Shown here piece after piece: positions 45,961 to 54,569 of a DNA stretch of 64,000 nt. The first letter of the stretch is position 1; every line of letters begins with the position of its first letter. This DNA is from Burkholderiaceae bacterium. Its GTDB lineage: Bacteria; Pseudomonadota; Gammaproteobacteria; Burkholderiales; Burkholderiaceae_C. The position numbers and the translations under genes were made by a program. The stretch lies in NCBI GenBank assembly GCA_024235855.1, contig JACKLN010000007.1, positions 186,001 to 250,000 of the forward strand, read 5' to 3'. The notes beneath the pieces are model-generated. The model saw nothing but the letters and a program-made list of their open reading frames with translations, was not told where the DNA came from and searched no databases.

Positions 45961-48456
45961 GCGCGGTTGGCGCGGTGGCGTTGGCGCGGCGGCGTGTGGG
46001 CTGGGCGCCCGCAGCGTCGCCGCCACCCCCATCAGCCAGAGCAGGGCGAACGCCACGCGCGGGATGTCCAGCAGGCTGTCGAAGGCGCCGACGATCAGGA
46101 AACCGACGATGCCTGCCAGCAACGGCGGGGCCAGCGGGTGGCGGCGCGCGCGGCCCAGGGTCAGCCGGGCCACCGCGAAGGCCAGCAGCGCCGCGAAACC
46201 CAGCAGCCCCAGCCAGCCCTGCTCCACCCGCAGGTGCAGGCCCAGGTTCTTGGCGTGCCAGGGCAGATGGTGGCGGTCGCTGGACGGCAGCCAGCGCGCC
46301 AGGCCATCGTCGAAGCCGCCGTTGTGCAGCAGGCTGCGCCCCAGGCTGTCGATGAACTCGATCTGGTCGATCCGGATCCACCCGCCCCGCGTGTCCAGCG
46401 CCACCGAGAACACCGGCGACTGCCAGCCCGGCGCCGCCTTCAAGGTCAGTTCCCCCGTGTGCCAGCCGGGCTGCGGTTCGCGCGCCGTGCCGCCCACCGG
46501 GGCTTGTGCCGTGCGGCACCCAGCGTCGTAGAGCAGGTGCTTGCTGCAGATCTCCACATGCAGGCGCACCGGTGCCGGCGCCTCGGCGCGCCAGCGCACG
46601 CGCACGGTACCCTCGGGCGCAGCGATGCGCTGCGACAGGCGAAAAAGTTCGCCGAAGCCCAGCACGTGCTTGCCGCCGGTGAGCACCAGCGTGCCGCCGC
46701 CGTCGGGCGCCGCCTGCCAGCGGTAGTCACCGACCTGGTCGGTGGCTTCGCCGCTGAGGGCGAAATGCGCCGCAAAGCGCCCCGGCCCGATGCCCCACCA
46801 GGTGGACGCATCGTCCTGCGCCAGTGACAGGCTGCGCTGCCAGTGGTGCAGCCGCCCCTGCCAGTCCTCCCCGGCCGTGGCCAGCCGGCCTTCGAGGTAG
46901 CTGCCGCCCGCGAAGGACCCCACCACCATGCCGGCCACGGCCATCGCGCCCAGGGCCGACCCGCGCCAGCGGCCAGCCGGGGCACCGCGCCAGCGTGGCA
47001 AGGCGGCACCGCCGGCAGCGGCGGCCGCCAGCACCGCGACGCTGGCGGCCATGCCCCAGCGCGCTTCGGTCTCGCCCCAGTGCAACGCCACGCCCAGCGC
47101 CGCCACCGCGGCCGCTGCCCAGGCCGCCCAGCCCAGCAATGCGGCCCACGCGCCCGTCAGCCGCTGGCCGGGCGCGCTCCAGGCACCGGCGCAGGCCAGG
47201 ACGCACGCCGCATAGAGCAGGTAAGGCGCCTTCAGTGCAGCGGGCAGCGCCAGCGCCAGCCCCACGGCCAAGGCCCCCAGCACCGCCCCCGCCACCCCGA
47301 CACCGGAGGCCCGGCCCGCCGATGGCCCGCCGCCCCCCTGCGCCGGGCCTTGTTGCCAGTGCCAGAACAGCAGCAGCATCAGGCCGTACAGCGCCGCCAG
47401 CCCGCGCCAGCCGCTGCCGGGAAAGGCCAGTGCCGCCGCCACAGCGAAGACCGCCACCCAGCCGAGCAGCACGCCAGGGCCGGTGGACGGCCCACCCGCC
47501 GCGGCGGGCGCGCGCGGCGTCATCAGCCACCACAGGGCCACGCCCACCAGGGCGCCGGCGTACAGGCCACGCGAGAACGTGGTGAGCACTGCATAGCCCG
47601 CCAGGCACAGCACGCCCACCGACAGCAGGACGGCACGCCGCCCGTGCGCGGCCGCCGCAGCCCACAGCCCGAACGGCAGGGTCAGGGCCAGGAAGCCGTC
47701 CAGCGCCGCGCCGCCGATGTGCGTCTCCCAGAACAGCGCGGTGGTGCGGTAGTCGGTGCTGAAGTTGGTCAGACCGGGCCAGGCCCAGCGCTCCCAGGTG
47801 GCCACGGCAGCCACGACCGCCAGGCCCGCCCAGGCGCCGTGACCCACGGCGCGCGCTGCCGCCTCGGGCGCACGGGATTGCAGTGCCTGCCACAGCGGCC
47901 AGGCCAGCAGCGCCCAGGCCAGTGGCTTGACGGTGCGCAGCACGTTCATCGGTTCGCGCCAGCCCTGCCACCAGCCCCAGGCGAAGCCACCGGCGCCCCA
48001 GGCGCCGGCGTCGTGCAGGCCGCGCCAGGTGCTCACGGCGGTCAGCCCCACGACCAGCACGGCCAGCAGCCACCACACACGCGCCGCGCCGTCGGTGGCG
48101 GGCTGGCGCGGCGGCAGGCCTGCGGGCCAGGCCAGCCGGGCCCAGCCGCCAGCCAGCAGCGCCAGCAGCAGCAGGTCGAACTCCTCGGCCAGCATCCAGC
48201 CGGTCCACGGCGCCAGGCCGGCCACCGGCAGCAGGGCCAGCAGCACCACGGGGATCCACAGTGGGCGCCACGCGGCGAGCGCGGCCAGCAGGATGACTGC
48301 TGCCACTGCAAGCATCGGCGCCAACGGGTGTTGGGCCGACATCCAGAGCGCGGCCGCAGCGCAGGCCAGGGCGCACAGGCCAGCCAGCCCACGGCCCATC
48401 GGCGATGGCGATCGGCTCACTGCCGTCGTCGCGGGCGCAGGCATACGGGGCGCCAC
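45946..48456 (-). CDS. O-antigen ligase/Wzy-like polymerase with periplasmic beta-domain
   Basis: 836-residue inner-membrane protein with about twelve transmembrane segments. The Wzy_C/O-antigen-ligase core (loop with TTFSRGLYAGALVGVALWWL and ETHIGGAALDGFLALTLPFG) suggests that it polymerises or transfers glycan on the periplasmic side. Between the last helices lies an insert of about 200 residues (GDYRWQAAPDGGGTLVLTGG, VRVRWRAEAPAPVRLHVEIC, GWIRIDQIEFID) with jelly-roll carbohydrate-binding character, then HHLPWHAKNLGLHLRVEQGW before the C-terminal helices. It ends the leftward half of the polysaccharide locus. Its acceptor and donor are unknown. Confidence 0.82.
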   Translation of the reverse strand: MAPRMPAPATTAVSRSPSPMGRGLAGLCALACAAAALWMSAQHPLAPMLAVAAVILLAALAAWRPLWIPVVLLALLPVAGLAPWTGWMLAEEFDLLLLALLAGGWARLAWPAGLPPRQPATDGAARVWWLLAVLVVGLTAVSTWRGLHDAGAWGAGGFAWGWWQGWREPMNVLRTVKPLAWALLAWPLWQALQSRAPEAAARAVGHGAWAGLAVVAAVATWERWAWPGLTNFSTDYRTTALFWETHIGGAALDGFLALTLPFGLWAAAAAHGRRAVLLSVGVLCLAGYAVLTTFSRGLYAGALVGVALWWLMTPRAPAAAGGPSTGPGVLLGWVAVFAVAAALAFPGSGWRGLAALYGLMLLLFWHWQQGPAQGGGGPSAGRASGVGVAGAVLGALAVGLALALPAALKAPYLLYAACVLACAGAWSAPGQRLTGAWAALLGWAAWAAAAVAALGVALHWGETEARWGMAASVAVLAAAAAGGAALPRWRGAPAGRWRGSALGAMAVAGMVVGSFAGGSYLEGRLATAGEDWQGRLHHWQRSLSLAQDDASTWWGIGPGRFAAHFALSGEATDQVGDYRWQAAPDGGGTLVLTGGKHVLGFGELFRLSQRIAAPEGTVRVRWRAEAPAPVRLHVEICSKHLLYDAGCRTAQAPVGGTAREPQPGWHTGELTLKAAPGWQSPVFSVALDTRGGWIRIDQIEFIDSLGRSLLHNGGFDDGLARWLPSSDRHHLPWHAKNLGLHLRVEQGWLGLLGFAALLAFAVARLTLGRARRHPLAPPLLAGIVGFLIVGAFDSLLDIPRVAFALLWLMGVAATLRAPSPHAAAPTPPRQPRSGAI

Positions 48457-48495
48457 GGCTGTTCGCGCGTCAGGCCGTCCAGGATCACGGAAGCG

Positions 48496-48984
48496 TCAGA
48501 TCAGACGGCGCTCGCGCGCATATTGCGTGCACCGTTCGGCAAAGGCCACCAGCATCGGCACCGCTTCGTGTGCGCCGGTGACGGCCTCGGCCAGGGCCTC
48601 GGGCTTGCGGATGTACTCATGCACCATGCGGTTGCGCAGCGCTCTCGCCGCCAGCCAGGCCTCGCTGCCTTCAGCGAGCAGGCCCAGCCGCGCCGCCCGC
48701 TCCAGGTTGTCCAGCACACTGCCGACCGGCTCACCCAGCCGGACCAGCAGCGCAGGCAACAGCTTGTCGCCAGCCGTATCCTGCAGGCGCGAGAAGCGCG
48801 CCACGAAGGCATCCAGCCGCTCCGAAAGGTCATCGTCGGTACGCAATGTCTGCGCTCGATCCGCGGTGAAAGGCACCGTGAACAGTCGACCGTCGGTGGT
48901 GCACAGGTGTTCGGACTCCAACGCCACCGTCTCCAGCAGGAAACGCAGCCGGTTGGTCTGCGCGTCGATGTCAGACGCCATCAT
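48496..48984 (-). CDS. HEPN domain toxin of HEPN/MNT system
   Basis: 162 residues, all-helical. The RX4-6H ribonuclease motif of HEPN toxins is R117-H122 (RNRMVHEY). HEPN toxins cleave RNA and are silenced by their nucleotidyltransferase partner, which AMPylates a nearby tyrosine; a tyrosine follows the histidine by two residues here. It overlaps the MNT gene by 4 bases (ATGA), as expected for a toxin-antitoxin pair. The pair is inserted between the polymerase and PLP-decarboxylase genes of the polysaccharide locus. Confidence 0.85.
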   Translation of the reverse strand: MMASDIDAQTNRLRFLLETVALESEHLCTTDGRLFTVPFTADRAQTLRTDDDLSERLDAFVARFSRLQDTAGDKLLPALLVRLGEPVGSVLDNLERAARLGLLAEGSEAWLAARALRNRMVHEYIRKPEALAEAVTGAHEAVPMLVAFAERCTQYARERRLI

Positions 48985-49283
48985 GACAGCAACACGCCCT
49001 CGGCCAGGGCCACCGCGTGAACCGGCTCCCGCATCGTGCAGGGGTCCAGGACGAGCACGTCGATCTTCCGGTCGCCGAGCAGGCGTTGCAGGCGTGCGGT
49101 GATCCGCGCAGCCAGCCAGACCGGCCTGTCCACCGGCACGGACGACTCGACCAGCAGGTCGATGTCGCCGCCCTGGACGTCGTCACGCAAACGCGACCCG
49201 AAGAGCCGCACATGCGCGCCCGGCCCGGCCAGGTCGCGGGTCGCCTCGACGATGATGCGGCGCTGCTCCGGGCTGATGCGCAT
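48981..49283 (-). CDS. MNT-type minimal nucleotidyltransferase antitoxin
   Basis: 100 residues. The polymerase-beta-fold motif GSx10DxD is complete: G29-S30 (LFGSRLRDDV) and D40/D42 (GGDIDLLVE). A third acidic residue is in KIDVLVLD. In HEPN/MNT modules this enzyme AMPylates the HEPN toxin. Start chosen at MRISPEQRRII; the longer reading overlaps the decarboxylase gene in another frame. Confidence 0.88.
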   Translation of the reverse strand: MRISPEQRRIIVEATRDLAGPGAHVRLFGSRLRDDVQGGDIDLLVESSVPVDRPVWLAARITARLQRLLGDRKIDVLVLDPCTMREPVHAVALAEGVLLS

Positions 49284-49312
49284 GCGCGGGATGGTAGCCC
49301 GGTGCGCGGGGA

Positions 49313-50575
49313 TCAAACCAGCAATTCCGTCACCCCCGGATGCCCCAGAAAGGCCTGTGGGCTGGCGCTGGCGCCGTAGGCACCGGACTGGAAGATCACC
49401 GCCAGGTCGCCCACCTCGGCCGCCGGCAGGTTCATCCTGTCGGCCAGCAGGTCCAGCGGCGTGCACAGCGGGCCGACCACCGACGCCACCTCGCGCGCAC
49501 CACCCTCGGCCGAGGATCCGGAGCGCGTCACCAGCGTGGCCGGGTAGTTCTTGCGGATGACCTGGCCGAAGTTGCCGCTGGCCGACAGGTGGTGGTTCAG
49601 CCCGCCGTCGCAGACCAGGAAGACCTGGCCGCAGGAGACCTTGCGGTCGACGATGCGCGTCACGTAGAGGCCCGCCTCGCCGACGAAGTAGCGCCCGAGC
49701 TCGATGACGATGGCCGCCTGCGGCAGCTGGGCCCTGGCGCGGGTGCAGATGTCGTCCAGGTTGGCCCCGATGGGTGCCAGGTCCAGCCGCTGCTCGCCGG
49801 GAAAGTACGGGATGCCGAAACCGCCGCCAAGGTTCAGGAACTTCACCGGCGCGGGCGCACCGTCGGCCAGGCGCAGCGCCAGTTCGTAGCTCTTGCGCTG
49901 CGCTTCGCAGATGCTCTCGGCGCGCAGGTTCTGCGAACCGGCAAACAGGTGGAAGCCCTCGAACCCCAGCCCGCCGGCGCGGATGAGCTCCATAGCCGCG
50001 CCGACCTGGTCCACGTCGATGCCGAACTGCTTGGGCCCGCCGCCCATCTTCATGCCCGAGCCCTTGAGCTCGAAGTCCGGGTTCACGCGCAGCGCCACAC
50101 GGGCCGGAAGGCCGAGGGCCTGCTGCAACTCGGCCAGCACGCGCAGTTCGCGCAGGCTTTCCACGTTGACCAGCACGCCGGCGGCCAGCGCCTGGCGCAG
50201 TTCGGCGTCGCGCTTGCCGGGGCCGGCAAAGCTGATGTCCTTGGGGTTGGCGCCGGCGTCCAGCGCCACCTTCAGCTCGCCGGCCGAGGCCACGTCGATG
50301 CCATTCACCAGCCCGGCCATGAAGGCCACCACCGCCGGCATCGGGTTGGCCTTCATCGCGTAGTGCAGTTCCACCGCCGCCGGCAGCGCGGCACGCAGTT
50401 CGGCCACGCGCTGGCGCAGCAGCTCACGGCTGTAGGCGTAGAACGGCGTGCTGCCCACGCGCTCGGCCAGGCGGGTGAGCGGGATGCCGCCCACCAGCAG
50501 ATCACCGTTGGCGGTGACCGGGAAGCGATGCATGGGGGCGTGGGTGGGTACTGCGCGCGGCGACGGCTCGGTCAT
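49313..50575 (-). CDS. PLP-dependent decarboxylase, exosortase-A-system associated
   Basis: 420-residue fold-type III decarboxylase of the DAP/ornithine decarboxylase family, in the subfamily linked to exosortase A loci (TIGR03099). PLP lysine in ELHYAMKANPMPAVV; glycine-rich phosphate site NLGGGFGIPYFPGEQ; ELGRYFVGEAGLYVTRIVDR and the late CDGGLNHHLSASGNFGQ are family-typical, and CGPLC-like VVGPLCTPLDLLA has the catalytic cysteine. It may supply an amine-containing building block loaded on the locus ACP. Separated from its usual partner, the acyl-CoA ligase, by a VapBC pair. Confidence 0.9.
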   Translation of the reverse strand: MTEPSPRAVPTHAPMHRFPVTANGDLLVGGIPLTRLAERVGSTPFYAYSRELLRQRVAELRAALPAAVELHYAMKANPMPAVVAFMAGLVNGIDVASAGELKVALDAGANPKDISFAGPGKRDAELRQALAAGVLVNVESLRELRVLAELQQALGLPARVALRVNPDFELKGSGMKMGGGPKQFGIDVDQVGAAMELIRAGGLGFEGFHLFAGSQNLRAESICEAQRKSYELALRLADGAPAPVKFLNLGGGFGIPYFPGEQRLDLAPIGANLDDICTRARAQLPQAAIVIELGRYFVGEAGLYVTRIVDRKVSCGQVFLVCDGGLNHHLSASGNFGQVIRKNYPATLVTRSGSSAEGGAREVASVVGPLCTPLDLLADRMNLPAAEVGDLAVIFQSGAYGASASPQAFLGHPGVTELLV

Positions 50576-50589
50576 GGTGATCCCGGTGA

Positions 50590-51021
50590 TCAGTTTGAAT
50601 CCAGCCAGTCGACGCGCAGGCCGTCGAAGCGCTGGAAGTCCTTGTCGAAGGTGCCGACGGTGGCCCCGTGCTCCTGGGCCAGCGTGGCGATGTGGACATC
50701 GGTGGTGAGGTTGCCGGCGGTGCCCAGCCGCAGCAGCGTGCGCCCGAGCATGGCGGCATGGCGCGGGCCCGGGTGCACGACGCGGGCGCCCGGGTGGGCG
50801 AGCCAGCGGTTCAGCACCTGCAGCGCCTGTTCGGCGGTCAATGGCCGGGGAAAGATGCCCGGGCGCGTGGTCACGCGCAGAAACCCCAGCATCACCACCC
50901 AGGCCAGCGCCAGACCCTCGGCAGATTCGAGACCTTCGGCCAGCCACTGCGCGGCGCGGGGCCGCGAAGCAGACGCTTCGTTGACGGCGTGCACGAGCAC
51001 GTTGACATCGGGCAGACGCAT
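50590..51021 (-). CDS. PIN-domain ribonuclease toxin (VapC family)
   Basis: 143 residues. PIN-domain acidic residues include D5 in LPDVNVLVHAVNE and the aspartates in NLTTDVHIATLAQEHGATVG TFDKDFQRF. The mid-region WVVMLGFLRVTTRP GIF matches the VapC group often annotated as TA-system VapC ribonucleases. It cleaves RNA when unbound. It lies 8 bases after the antitoxin gene and 14 bases before the PLP-decarboxylase start. Confidence 0.88.
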   Translation of the reverse strand: MRLPDVNVLVHAVNEASASRPRAAQWLAEGLESAEGLALAWVVMLGFLRVTTRPGIFPRPLTAEQALQVLNRWLAHPGARVVHPGPRHAAMLGRTLLRLGTAGNLTTDVHIATLAQEHGATVGTFDKDFQRFDGLRVDWLDSN

Positions 51022-51029
51022 CGGGGTTG

Positions 51030-51302
51030 TCAGCGCGGCGCCGACTCGCGCCGCATCTTCTCGACGAAAGCCTCGGTCTCGAGCTCGTCGCTCAAGCGAT
51101 TGAAGCTCGTCACGGCGACCAACGGCTCGCCCAAGTCGAACACCGGCTGCACGAAGGCCGTCCCGGCACCTGCCGGCGTGGAGGGCCGCAACCCCCTGCG
51201 CAAGGCGTCGTTCACCACGCGCTTGAAGGGCGCATCCTGTTCGCGCATGGCACGCTTGAGCAACTGCTGCACATCGGGGTCGAGCGTGATGGTGGTACGC
51301 AT
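51030..51302 (-). CDS. VapB-type antitoxin, ribbon-helix-helix
   Basis: 90 residues. The N-terminal MRTTITLDPDVQQLLKRAMR is a ribbon-helix-helix DNA-binding strand-helix pattern, and the C-terminal half (FDLGEPLVAVTSFNRLSDEL ETEAFVEKM) should wrap the PIN toxin. It precedes vapC by 8 bases and probably represses its own operon. The 54-base gap before the acyl-CoA ligase may hold its promoter. Confidence 0.87.
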   Translation of the reverse strand: MRTTITLDPDVQQLLKRAMREQDAPFKRVVNDALRRGLRPSTPAGAGTAFVQPVFDLGEPLVAVTSFNRLSDELETEAFVEKMRRESAPR

Positions 51303-51356
51303 GGCATCAATGCATCAAATGGTTCGCATCATGATGCGTCAGGCGTGCGGCAGCGG

Positions 51357-52976
51357 TCAACCGCCCTGCCGCTCCACCCACTGCGTGGACAGCAGCTTGC
51401 GGTCGATCTTGCCGTTGGGGTTGCGCGGCAGCGGGCCCACGGCCGGCTCCACGCCGCCGGGCACCATGTAGGCCGGCATGTGGCGCTTGCACTCGGCCAG
51501 CAGCGCCGGCACGTCCAGCGCATCGGCACCCGTGGGCGGCGTGGCGATGACCTGGATGGCCTGGCCCAGCTGCGGGTGGTCCACGCCGAAGGCCACGCAT
51601 TCGCCCACCCGCTTCGTGGCGTAGAGGATCTCCTCCACCTCGGTGGGGCTGACGCGGTAGCCCGAGGTCTTGATCATCTCGTCGCGCCGGCCCACGAAAT
51701 ACAGGAAGCCCTCGGCGTCCTTGCGCACCGTGTCGCCGCTGAACACCGCGTACTCCGGCAGCTGCAGCCCGGCCACGCGGCCGCCGTGGCCGGGGGCCAG
51801 CAGCTTGTAGCGCTCGGCAGTCTTCTCGGGGTCGTTCCAGTAGCCCTGGCCGACCAGCGCGCCGCGGTGCACCAGTTCGCCCGGCTCGTCGGGGCCGCAT
51901 TCGCTGCCGTCCTCGCGCAGCACCAGGATCTCGGCGTTGGGAATGGCCTTGCCGATGCTGTCGGGCCGTCGGTCCACCTCCTCCGGCGGCAGGTAGGTGC
52001 TGCGGAAGGCTTCGGTGAGGCCATACATCAGGAACGGCTTCGCCTTGGGCACGCGGGCGCGCAGCGCGTCCAGCGTCTCGCGCGGCATGCGGCCGCCGGT
52101 GTTGGCGAAGTAGCGCAGGTGCTCGTTGATCTCTGCGGGCCAGTCCAGCTGCGTGAGCTGGATGTACAGCGGCGGCACGGCCGTGAGGCCGGTGACCTTC
52201 TCGCGCGCCATGGCCTTGAGCACGTCGCGCGGCAGCAGGTAGTTCAGCAGCACCACGCGCGCCCCGGCGTGGAAGGCGGTGGTCAGCTGGCTGAAGCCGG
52301 CGTCGAAGCTCAGCGGCAGCGCGGCCAGCAGCGTGTCCTGCGGGCCGTTGCCCAGGTAGCTGGCCACGCTCTTGGCGCCAGCCACCATGTTGCGGTGGCT
52401 GAGCACCACGCCCTTGGGCCGGCCGGTGGAGCCGCTGGTGTAGAGGATGGCGCAGAGGTCGGTGTCGATCACGCGGTGGCCTGCGCGGGGCGGCGCGGCC
52501 AGCAGGTCGGCCCAGCGGTGCAGGCCGATGCCGGGCGGCATGGGCGGGAGCTCCCCCATGCCTTCGGTGACCACGATGTGGCGCAGGTCCGGGCATTCGG
52601 CCAGCACCGGCACCAGCAGCGCCAGCCGCTCCGGCGACGTGACCAGGATGCGCACGTTGCAGTCGCGCGCGATGTAGACCACCTGCTCGGGCTTGAGCAG
52701 CGGGTTCATCGGCACCATCACGCCGCCGGCGGCGGGGGCGGCAAAGCTGGCGACGACGGTCTCGAAGCGCTTGTCGAGCCAGATGGCGACACGGTCGGTG
52801 CGGGCGAGGTCCAGCGACATGAAGCCAGAGGCACAGGCCTGGACCGCCGTGGCCAGCACGCCATACGACCACGTCTGGGCGCCTGCGGTCAGGGCCGGCG
52901 CGTCGGGTTGCAGTGCCGCCCCACGAACGACGAGTTCGTGCAGCAGCTGGGCCTCGGGGATCGGTGTGTCGGGCAT
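51357..52976 (-). CDS. Acyl-CoA ligase (AMP-forming), exosortase-A-system associated
   Basis: 539-residue ANL adenylating enzyme of the subfamily found with exosortase A (TIGR03098). Motifs: P-loop CAILYTSGSTGRPKGVVLSH, the YGLTEAFRSTYLPPEEVD adenine-site block, GRRDEMIKTSGYRVSPTEVE hinge and the catalytic lysine in NPNGKIDRKLL. It should activate an acyl or amino-acyl group for the acyl carrier protein encoded at 56.8 kb on the other strand. It lies 124 bases after rfbC, with VapBC inserted before the PLP decarboxylase. Confidence 0.9.
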   Translation of the reverse strand: MPDTPIPEAQLLHELVVRGAALQPDAPALTAGAQTWSYGVLATAVQACASGFMSLDLARTDRVAIWLDKRFETVVASFAAPAAGGVMVPMNPLLKPEQVVYIARDCNVRILVTSPERLALLVPVLAECPDLRHIVVTEGMGELPPMPPGIGLHRWADLLAAPPRAGHRVIDTDLCAILYTSGSTGRPKGVVLSHRNMVAGAKSVASYLGNGPQDTLLAALPLSFDAGFSQLTTAFHAGARVVLLNYLLPRDVLKAMAREKVTGLTAVPPLYIQLTQLDWPAEINEHLRYFANTGGRMPRETLDALRARVPKAKPFLMYGLTEAFRSTYLPPEEVDRRPDSIGKAIPNAEILVLREDGSECGPDEPGELVHRGALVGQGYWNDPEKTAERYKLLAPGHGGRVAGLQLPEYAVFSGDTVRKDAEGFLYFVGRRDEMIKTSGYRVSPTEVEEILYATKRVGECVAFGVDHPQLGQAIQVIATPPTGADALDVPALLAECKRHMPAYMVPGGVEPAVGPLPRNPNGKIDRKLLSTQWVERQGG

Positions 52977-53100
52977 GCCTGGCAGGTGCCGCAGTGCGGC
53001 GCGGGCAAAGCCGCCATTGTGGGCCGGTGGTTCGCAGCCCCGCCAGCTGCCCGGCGGTCAACCTGCCGCAGACTGCACGCAGGCGCCGTGGAAAGTGGGC

Positions 53101-53676
53101 TCAGCCGCCGGTGAACACCTCGGCCTGCGCCAGCACCGGCGCCGCCTCATCCTTGGCCGCCACCCGCGGCGGCTGCCCCGGCGCCAGCGGCCAGTCGATG
53201 CCGATGGTCGGGTCGTCCCAGCGGATGGCGCGCTCGCAGTCCCGCGCGTAGACGTCGGTGGTCTTGTAGAGGAAGTGGGTGTCGTCTTCCAACGCCAGGA
53301 AGCCGTGGGCGAAGCCGGGCGGGATCCACAACTGGCGGCGGTTTTCCGCCGTCAGCTCCACCCCGACCCAGCGGCCGAAGGTGGGGCTGCCGCGGCGGAT
53401 GTCCACCGCCACGTCGAAGGCCCGGCCCCGGACCACACGCACCAGCTTGCCCTGCGCGTGCGGCGGCAGCTGGTAGTGCAGGCCTCTGAGCACCCCGGCG
53501 GCGCTGCAGGAGTGGTTGTCCTGCACGAAGGCCCCGGCCGGCGGCAGCCCCAGGTCCTGGAGCCCCTGCTCGAAACGCCCCGCGTTGAAACTCTCCATGA
53601 ACCAGCCGCGCTCGTCGCCGAAGACCTGCGGCTCGACGATCACCACGCCGGGCAGCGCTGTTGGGATCAGCTTCAT
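53101..53676 (-). CDS. rfbC: dTDP-4-dehydrorhamnose 3,5-epimerase
   Basis: 191 residues; third enzyme of dTDP-L-rhamnose synthesis. The cupin core has VQDNHSCSAAGVLRGLHYQL PP and GKLVRVVRGRAFDVAVDIRR GSPTFGRWVGVEL, with catalytic His/Asp residues, and IPPGFAHGFLALEDDTHFLY KTTDVY. The ATG at 53676 overlaps the rfbA stop. Last of the rfbBDAC operon. Confidence 0.96.
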   Translation of the reverse strand: MKLIPTALPGVVIVEPQVFGDERGWFMESFNAGRFEQGLQDLGLPPAGAFVQDNHSCSAAGVLRGLHYQLPPHAQGKLVRVVRGRAFDVAVDIRRGSPTFGRWVGVELTAENRRQLWIPPGFAHGFLALEDDTHFLYKTTDVYARDCERAIRWDDPTIGIDWPLAPGQPPRVAAKDEAAPVLAQAEVFTGG

Positions 53677-54569
53677 CAGAAGGCCCTGTCCTGCAGCAGC
53701 TTCATCAGGTACTGCCCGTAGCCGTTCTTGCGCATCGGCGCGGCCAGCTTCTCCAGCTGCGCAGCGTCGATCCACCCGGCGCGGTAGGCGATCTCCTCCG
53801 GGCAGGCCACCTTCAGGCCCTGGCGGTTCTCCAGCGTGGCGATGAACTGCCCGGCCTCCATCAGGCTGTCGTGGGTGCCGGTGTCCAGCCAGGCATAGCC
53901 GCGGCCCATGATCTCCACGCTCAGCTGGCCCTGGCGCAGGTAGGCGGCGTTGACCTCGGTGATCTCCAGTTCGCCGCGGGCACTGGGCCGGATGCTGGCT
54001 GCGATGTCGCAGACCTGGGCGTCGTAGAAGTACAGCCCCGTGACCGCGTAGTTGCTCCTGGGCTGTTGCGGCTTCTCCTCGATGCTCACGGCGCGGCGCT
54101 GGTCATCGAAGGCCACCACGCCGTAGCGCTCGGGGTCGTTGACGTGGTAGGCGAAGACGCTGGCGCCCTCGCTGCGCGCGCTGGCGCGCTGCAGCAGGCC
54201 CTGGAAGTCGTGGCCGTAGAACAGGTTGTCGCCCAGCACCAGCGCGCTGGGGCCGCCGCCGACGAACTCGCGCCCCAGGATGAAGGCCTGGGCCAGCCCG
54301 TCGGGGCTGGGCTGCACGCAGTACTGCAGGTTCATGCCCCAGGGGCTGCCGTCGCCCAGCAGCGCCTCGAAACGCGGCAGGTCCAGCGGGGTGCTGATGA
54401 CCAGCACCTCGCGCATCCCGGCAAGCATCAGCGTGCTCAGCGGGTAGTAGATCATCGGCTTGTCGTACACCGGCAGCAGCTGCTTGCTGATGGCCAGCGT
54501 GGCCGGGTGCAGCCGCGTGCCGGCGCCGCCGGCCAGGATGATGCCCTTGCGGGGCGGTGGCGTGGTCAT
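53676..54569 (-). CDS. rfbA: Glucose-1-phosphate thymidylyltransferase
   Basis: 297 residues; makes dTDP-glucose from dTTP and glucose-1-phosphate. N-terminal nucleotide motif KGIILAGGAGTRLHPATLAI SKQLLPVYDKPMIYYPLSTL and LVLGDNLFYGHDF are diagnostic of RmlA/RfbA. It overlaps rfbD (upstream stop) and rfbC by 4 and 1-3 bases, consistent with coupling. Confidence 0.97.
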   Translation of the reverse strand: MTTPPPRKGIILAGGAGTRLHPATLAISKQLLPVYDKPMIYYPLSTLMLAGMREVLVISTPLDLPRFEALLGDGSPWGMNLQYCVQPSPDGLAQAFILGREFVGGGPSALVLGDNLFYGHDFQGLLQRASARSEGASVFAYHVNDPERYGVVAFDDQRRAVSIEEKPQQPRSNYAVTGLYFYDAQVCDIAASIRPSARGELEITEVNAAYLRQGQLSVEIMGRGYAWLDTGTHDSLMEAGQFIATLENRQGLKVACPEEIAYRAGWIDAAQLEKLAAPMRKNGYGQYLMKLLQDRAF

